Below are positions 58,903 through 64,000 of a stretch of DNA of 64,000 nucleotides, piece by piece. The stretch lies in contig CM042086.1 of assembly GCA_023512835.1 (NCBI GenBank), forward strand, positions 15,946,309-16,010,308, in the 5' to 3' direction. Position numbers and translations under genes: made by a program. The first letter of the stretch is position 1; each line of letters opens with the position of its first letter. The notes under the pieces were generated by a model that did no database searches, was not told the origin of the DNA, and saw only the letters and a list, made by a program, of their open reading frames with translations. This DNA is from Taxillus chinensis (taxonomy: Eukaryota > Streptophyta > Magnoliopsida > Santalales > Loranthaceae).

Positions 58903-61900
58903 ATATATTTGTTACATATTTTTATCAATATATATATACAAACAACTATAGATGCGGAGGAGGAGAAAAGAAGAAGAAGAAGGTGTCGAGGCACGTATAG
59001 AAGAGTTTATATATTATTATATAAGACATATAAAGGAGTTGAATATGTTCTTCGCAGCAGTGGTTGAGGTTGTGGTTGAGTTGTACGGTGTAAATTAAGG
59101 GCTTTTCACTACTCCTAGTTTTTAGTTAAGAGTCATATGGTTTGGGACAGAGAGAGGAGTATTGCGAGCTGTTTGGTTTGCGGTGGTGACACATGGAGGA
59201 AGGAGGGAGGAGGGGAGACTGTTTCTACGAGGAGGTTGTGGTTGAGAGGTGGTGGTGCCGCCGCCAGTCATACGGGACGAGCGGCCAGCCAGAGAGTTTT
59301 CTCCGTTGGTCCGTACGTCTAGTGGTTTAGGAGAGACTGACGAAGGAAGGGGTGGCTCTAAATTTCTCACTGCCAGTGCCCAAGCCCAAGTCCATTCACG
59401 TCCGGTTGATTCCAAACCAACAAATTTCATCATTTTTTGTATTTATATGACCTCCTTTCCTCTGGTTCAAATATTAATATGCATTTTTACGCACGTTTAT
59501 TTATTTATTTCCAAAAAGAAAACATATCTATTTTCATTACAATAATTATTTTCTGGCGAAATGGCTCTTGTTCAACTAAAAAAAATACCCTTTTCTTTTT
59601 TCATATTTTTACTTGTATTCTCAAACCATATTTATAATTCGATTTATTGAATTATTTATCAAGAGTGATTGCGTAAAATTTAATTATCCATTTTCCTTTT
59701 AATTAGAATTATATATATATATATATGCGCTCCACCTCAAAATTTTATAACAACAGATTACTTAATAAATAAATAAATAAATAATTTAAATCTCATTAAA
59801 TACCCGATCATAAATTTTCTTTGTTTTCTTCTTCTGACCCCACAAAGCATATTTGAGGTGCTACTGAATTGTAGTTGTTCGTTATTCCTATTATATGATT
59901 GTCTTTTTAAATTTCAAGTACATACTCATGAGTTACGTGGGACAACTAAGGTGTAGACCCAATTTATTTGAAATTCCTTTTATTTTTTTAATATTTATTT
60001 TTATTCATTTACATATTGATTTTTGAGCTGAAACTTATATAAATCATGGGAGGAAGATATTGTCCGAGAGCTTGAGTTATATGAGGTTTTTATGTTGGGA
60101 ATTGTGAATTTAACTAGGTGAGCATGTTTTAAATGTTATGATTGAGCTATTAAGCAGGTGGAAAAAGTATTTGTACTGTGCTATAGTTTCATTGTGTTTG
60201 GCGTTTTATCTGACCTTTTGTTTCATTGAGTGCGAGCAAGGAGAGTCACTAATTGATTTTTCAAATTAAAAATATGAGTTATAAAGTCCTCCCTTCAGTC
60301 TACAAGCTACCAAGCTCACTTTATCATCCTCTGAAATCTCCATATGTAGTTAAAGAATCACTCAATCCTGCCAACCAATCGAGGAATCCCTCAATGTTAA
60401 GATTACCGTTGAAAGATAGAATATCCACTTTCAAGTGATAATCGGTTGCTTCTCTGTGATTATAACCCTATTGATTACTTTAAGATCCTTCACATTGATC
60501 CCGCCTTAGCGGGCAATGTGCTCCATATAATAGCTCCTCCGAAAAGTGGTGTATTCCAACAGTAGTAACACGCCTTGAAATTAGATCGACATAATCATTC
60601 TTTGTCCTTAGATGAACATGATCGATTAGTTCTTCATCAATATTAAAGGGGTCCATAGTTACACCCTCGCCTCGCTCTTGGCCACTCCTTGCCAAAACTT
60701 CTTTTTTCATGACCTTCAATGGCTATTGAGTTAATATGTTCAGTTAGATCTTCAAGGTGTATCTATGCACATCGGATTCTCTAACCAATAACTTCAAACC
60801 CTTTCATGGAACCCCATTAATTGCTCCTTGAACTCCCGTATTCTAAACTTTGTCAAGAATACAACCACCACTCCACAAGAAAATCTTTGTTCTGATACAC
60901 AACGCAAAAGGAAAGAATGACAAGAAATCAATTTCAATGATTTAATCTCTTAGCCAAATTTTCAATCCAAGCAAACCAAAGATAAAATTGATAAAAGTTA
61001 AATAAGAACCATCCCTAATCAAATAACCATGAAAATATGAAATAATAATAATAATAATAATAATTTTTTTAGTTATGCACCACATCGGGAAGTCTCATAT
61101 TAATGTTGTAGCTTATAGCAAGATTTGACAGTAAACAACGATTATGATATAACACCTTCCCAAAATGAGTTTTGTATGATACCCTAGAAGCATAAGTAAA
61201 CTTGAGATTTGAAAAGGCTTTAATATAGTTCCATTGTTATGTCATTCTAAGTTCCACTAAGCCTATGGTAAAATCCTATAGTCCAACATTTGAAAAGATT
61301 CTCTCGTTGTAAGTTGTAACCTTCTAATCAACTGCTTTAACCAAAAGAGGCTGAAGCTTCTCATCCAAAGGGCATCTTTAAGTACCATTTGACTTTTCAA
61401 AAACAAATTTGTGATTCTATCTCAAGTTTGGATGGTGTATTAAGATTTATAATTTTATATTAGAATTACCTAATCTTTTAATTAAATAATATAATTCTAA
61501 GGTCATCCCATCTATTGTTAATTGGTTTTGTAATAGAAGTTTTCGGTAGCTTCAAAGTAAGCATGTGTGCTCTATGTTATTTAATATTATTCACATGTAC
61601 AAATAAAAAATAAGTCACAAAGAGTGTCTTATTTATATATATTTATAATCATGAGATCATCCCAATTGATTTTGAGATGAAAGTTTTTAGACTTTGACAT
61701 AGTGTTTTCCAAAAGATTAGTATATGTTTCTTTGAAGTTTAGTATAAAACTGGAGATCAACCCAAGTAAAATATGTGAAAGAGTAAAGGTTACTGAAAAT
61801 TACATGGTTACAATGTAATAACACCGTCATCCCACAGATTATGTATATTTATTCGTGTGTTTAAGGTCACAATATTCTTGATAGGTTAAAGTGCTTTTTT

Positions 61901-62376
61901 GCTTTTTTTTCCCCTTCTGGATTAGACATTTTCATCCGGTTGTCATGATTTGGTTCCTAGCGTGCATTGCTTTTGGGAACCCAAAACTACATTAACTAAC
62001 TCGTTTTCTTGACCTCCCAGCTATAATTTGTAAGCATTGATCACGAATACCATTAATTAATAATATTAACATGATTACCGGTTACCAAATATATATTTTT
62101 AGGACACATTCTCCATCACTTACGCTATCTTGCGGTTCTTCATGATCAAGTCTCCGCATACCGCCAAACCGGGTCTTAGGCTTTAGGCCAAACTGATATA
62201 ATTATCATAGTCCGTAGTTAAATTCCGTGACACCCAGTCTGCATGAAAGTCATTGTGGTCACTAATGTGGCCAACACCTTTACAGAGGCCTAGATGTCAT
62301 TTTGGTCTCTAGCTCTCCCTCGTGATTGATGTTGATATTGATTGATTAGCGTAATTTAAATGCCAAATCAACTTTC
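58858..62376. other. Upstream region of the ZAT-type gene and intergenic DNA
   Basis: The first ~500 bases hold GTAT/AT repeats (58877-58905) and GA-rich leader-like sequence, probably the promoter and 5' UTR of the minus-strand gene. From about 60240 to 60910 short minus-strand frames lie beside a TGTATCAGAAC motif (60891-60901) that resembles a primer binding site, hinting at another degraded LTR element, but no domain could be recognised. ATA repeats lie at 61041-61064. Confidence 0.4.
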
Positions 62377-62456
62377 CAAAAGTTGATTTACAGAAACCTT
62401 TCCCAAAAAACGTAGACAAAAGTTGATTTACAGAAACCTTTCCCAAAAAACGTAGA
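62377..62456. repeat. Perfect 40-base tandem duplication
   Basis: CAAAAGTTGATTTACAGAAA followed by CCTTTCCCAAAAAACGTAGA occurs twice in direct succession (62377-62416 and 62417-62456) with no mismatch. Just before it, AAATCAACTTT and AAAGTTGATTT form an inverted repeat (62366-62390). The lack of changes suggests a recent duplication or an assembly slip. Confidence 0.88.
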
Positions 62457-62540
62457 CAGGTTAGGGAAACTCAACTGATAACGTGTCAATAAAACATTAA
62501 CTAAAATTGATATTGACCGAAATATACATTAATAATACAT

Positions 62541-62577
<37 letters not shown>
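62541..62577. repeat. (CT)n microsatellite past the cyclin gene
   Basis: CTCGCTCG followed by about 15 CT units, around 140 bases beyond the cyclin stop codon (minus strand). Confidence 0.8.
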
Positions 62578-62579
<2 letters not shown>

Positions 62580-62712
62580 CACGAGTCTTCAGGTTTGAGG
62601 CTATCTGTAATCTGTATACACATTTCCAGAACGCATTTATGCATCAAACTCGGTTTGTCAAAAAGGGGAGGGGAAAAAACTATATTTACTGACGGAAAAA
62701 AGCAAGCATTTC

Positions 62713-63510
62713 CTACAACTTAATACGAGCAATCTGATTCTGATCGAAACTTCTGTCGCCTTTGTTCTTTGATTTGATGTCTATGGCGCAGCGCAGAGTC
62801 CTCTCTATTTGGTAGCCGCCTCCGATGCTCACTTCCCTCTCTAAATGAGAGCAGTAGCTCTCAAACACGCTCAGATTAACATGCATCTTAAATCCCATCA
62901 AAAACAAAAACTCTAGCTCCAAGTTGTTCATCTCCTCCACCGTCAATCCCCCAACTTTTGCGTAATATGAGTTCCTGTAATTCCTGAATTTCAAAGAAGA
63001 AGATGAAGAAAAGTAATATAATAAGTAGAGAAGATATATAACATAGCCGCCAACTTTTAACAAAAGTAGGAGATGGGGGCTTAATTACATGTCTTCCACA
63101 TATTTGGAAGCAACCATGACGGTGGTGATGAGAAGCCTGTGGACGTTGGCGGCGCCAATCCGGAACGCAGGCCGGAGCTGGCAGAAGCGGTCGATGTACA
63201 CGTACGCAACCACGAAGACGGGCGCAGCGGCGCGGGTGTACCTGAAAACCCTTTCCAGGTAGGCCTGGACGGTCATGTCCGGCGCCTCCCGGCAGTGGAA
63301 CACCCGTGCTCCGGGGTCCCTCGCCGGCGCCCACGGGCAACTTCTGGCTGTCCTCCGGTTCCTAGCCATAGTCCTCTCGATCAGCGACGCCAGAACCCGA
63401 ATCACCAGTGGAGCTTCCGACTCCTCGGCCTCTGCTACCCGGTGTGAGCGCAGATCCGACCGCAGCTTCCTCGGCGAAATGGACACTGAAGCCGATGATG
63501 ACGAATCCAT
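62713..63510 (-). CDS. U-type (P-type) cyclin, CYCU2-like
   Basis: Two minus-strand exons, 63089-63510 and 62713-62983, join in frame for 230 residues. The N-terminus has SISPRKLRSDL, then APLVIRVLASLIERTMARN, typical of plant CYCU2 (CYCP3) proteins. The cyclin box follows: EAPDMTVQAYLERVFRYT, VFVVAYVYIDRFCQ, VHRLLITTVMVASKYVEDM and, across the splice, NYRNSYYAKVGGLTVEEMNN and LELEFLFLMGFKMHV. The intron inside the cyclin box after KYVED-M is at the family's usual place. U-type cyclins bind CDKA-type kinases; in yeast the related Pho80 group links nutrient status to the kinase. Length (about 210-230) fits the family. Confidence 0.93.
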
Positions 63511-63582
63511 CTCACAGCCAAGTTTGGCTTTTTGGGTTGTTGTTTTTTAAGGAGATTGAATGGCGTACGTAGTGGGTGGGGG

Positions 63583-63600
63583 TGACTATTTATTTAGGGC
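63583..63600 (-). promoter_or_regulatory. TATA-like box of the cyclin gene
   Basis: On the minus strand this reads GCCCTAAATAAATAGTCA, with CTAAATAAATAG as a TATA-like core about 80 bases before the start codon at 63510. It lies between GC-richer stretches. The position is reasonable for a short 5' leader; no other TATA-like site is closer. Confidence 0.4.
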
Positions 63601-64000
63601 GTTGATCGATAACAATCGGGGAGGGAAGGGAACTGCGAACTGGGAACTGGGAACATTAATAAATTAAAGAAAGAGGGAGAGGGGAAATGGGAGTGTAATC
63701 TGTGTGTTGTGTTGTTGGGTTGCGTTGTGTTCCCTCGGTGAAGGGGAAAAGGGTACGTAGATGGAAGCAGGGACCCAGGTGACAGCTGGAGTTGCCAATT
63801 CTAAATTGCTCGCCGACCGACAGTGGGCAGAAGATAGCCAAATCGCCACACCAGGTGGCCGAAAGGGGAAGGGGGTGGGGGGGAAGCAAGCAGGGGTGGT
63901 GGTGATGGAGGCTGCAGGTACGGAGAGTGAACGAGTGGTGAAGGCTTTTTGGGGCTGGACGTGTTTTTGGGTCCCAGAGCAATTAAGAATGGGGGACTGG
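63601..64000. other. Upstream promoter region of the cyclin gene
   Basis: GA/GT-rich sequence with short open frames but no gene. It is read as the distal promoter of the minus-strand cyclin. Confidence 0.4.

Noticed and set aside
60480..60719. 79-codon minus-strand frame near a primer-site-like motif
   Set aside because: It could be a gag remnant, but no gag, protease or RT motif was recognised, so it is mentioned only in the flank description.
1..64000. A CRISPR, toxin-antitoxin, phage or gene-cluster type system
   Set aside because: No repeat-spacer arrays, operons or matching protein families were seen; the window is ordinary plant nuclear DNA.

Overview
The window is nuclear DNA of a flowering plant, most likely a woody eudicot. 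Genes carry GT-AG introns, intergenic DNA is AT-rich and full of decayed retroelements, and the proteins belong to plant families (QALGGH zinc fingers with an EAR motif, a U/P-type cyclin, a chloroplast-type YqgF nuclease). The species cannot be fixed from the sequence. No CRISPR array, operon, phage or bacterial system is present. Exon coordinates come from reading splice sites and keeping the frame; no alignment was run.

Layout: (1) 758-3373 (+), a five-exon gene for a small acidic protein with a ubiquitin-interacting motif and one EF-hand; an Au-type SINE with target-site duplications sits in its third intron. (2) 7909-30793 (+), one very long gene of 15 exons (about 1662 codons) for a PAP/OAS1-type nucleotidyltransferase related to Trf4/5. 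It spans nearly 23 kb because its introns hold two antisense Copia remnants (9.4-14.2 kb and 21.5-24.1 kb), a possible Pack-type transposon with a captured armadillo-repeat fragment (about 19.9-20.8 kb) and an antisense L1 LINE remnant (27.3-29.0 kb). (3) 33.5-34.1 kb (+), the 3' end of a second L1 LINE. (4) 38741-41654 (-), a six-exon YqgF/RuvX-like nuclease gene with an apparent GC-AG intron and a duplicated block just past its stop codon. (5) 45451-45660, long A/T/G homopolymers that look like a sequencing or assembly artefact. (6) 48680-49942 and 57295-58857 (-), two intronless C2H2 zinc-finger repressor genes of the ZAT type, with a decayed Ty3/Gypsy element between them. (7) 62713-63510 (-), a two-exon U-type (P-type) cyclin gene with a TATA-like box upstream.

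The genes do not form a pathway; they are neighbours in ordinary plant chromatin. The most interesting features are structural: the insertion load within one conserved gene, the chimeric Copia junction at 13996/13997, the possible Pack-type gene capture, the UIM plus EF-hand protein, the doubtful third catalytic acid of the nucleotidyltransferase, and the GC-AG intron.
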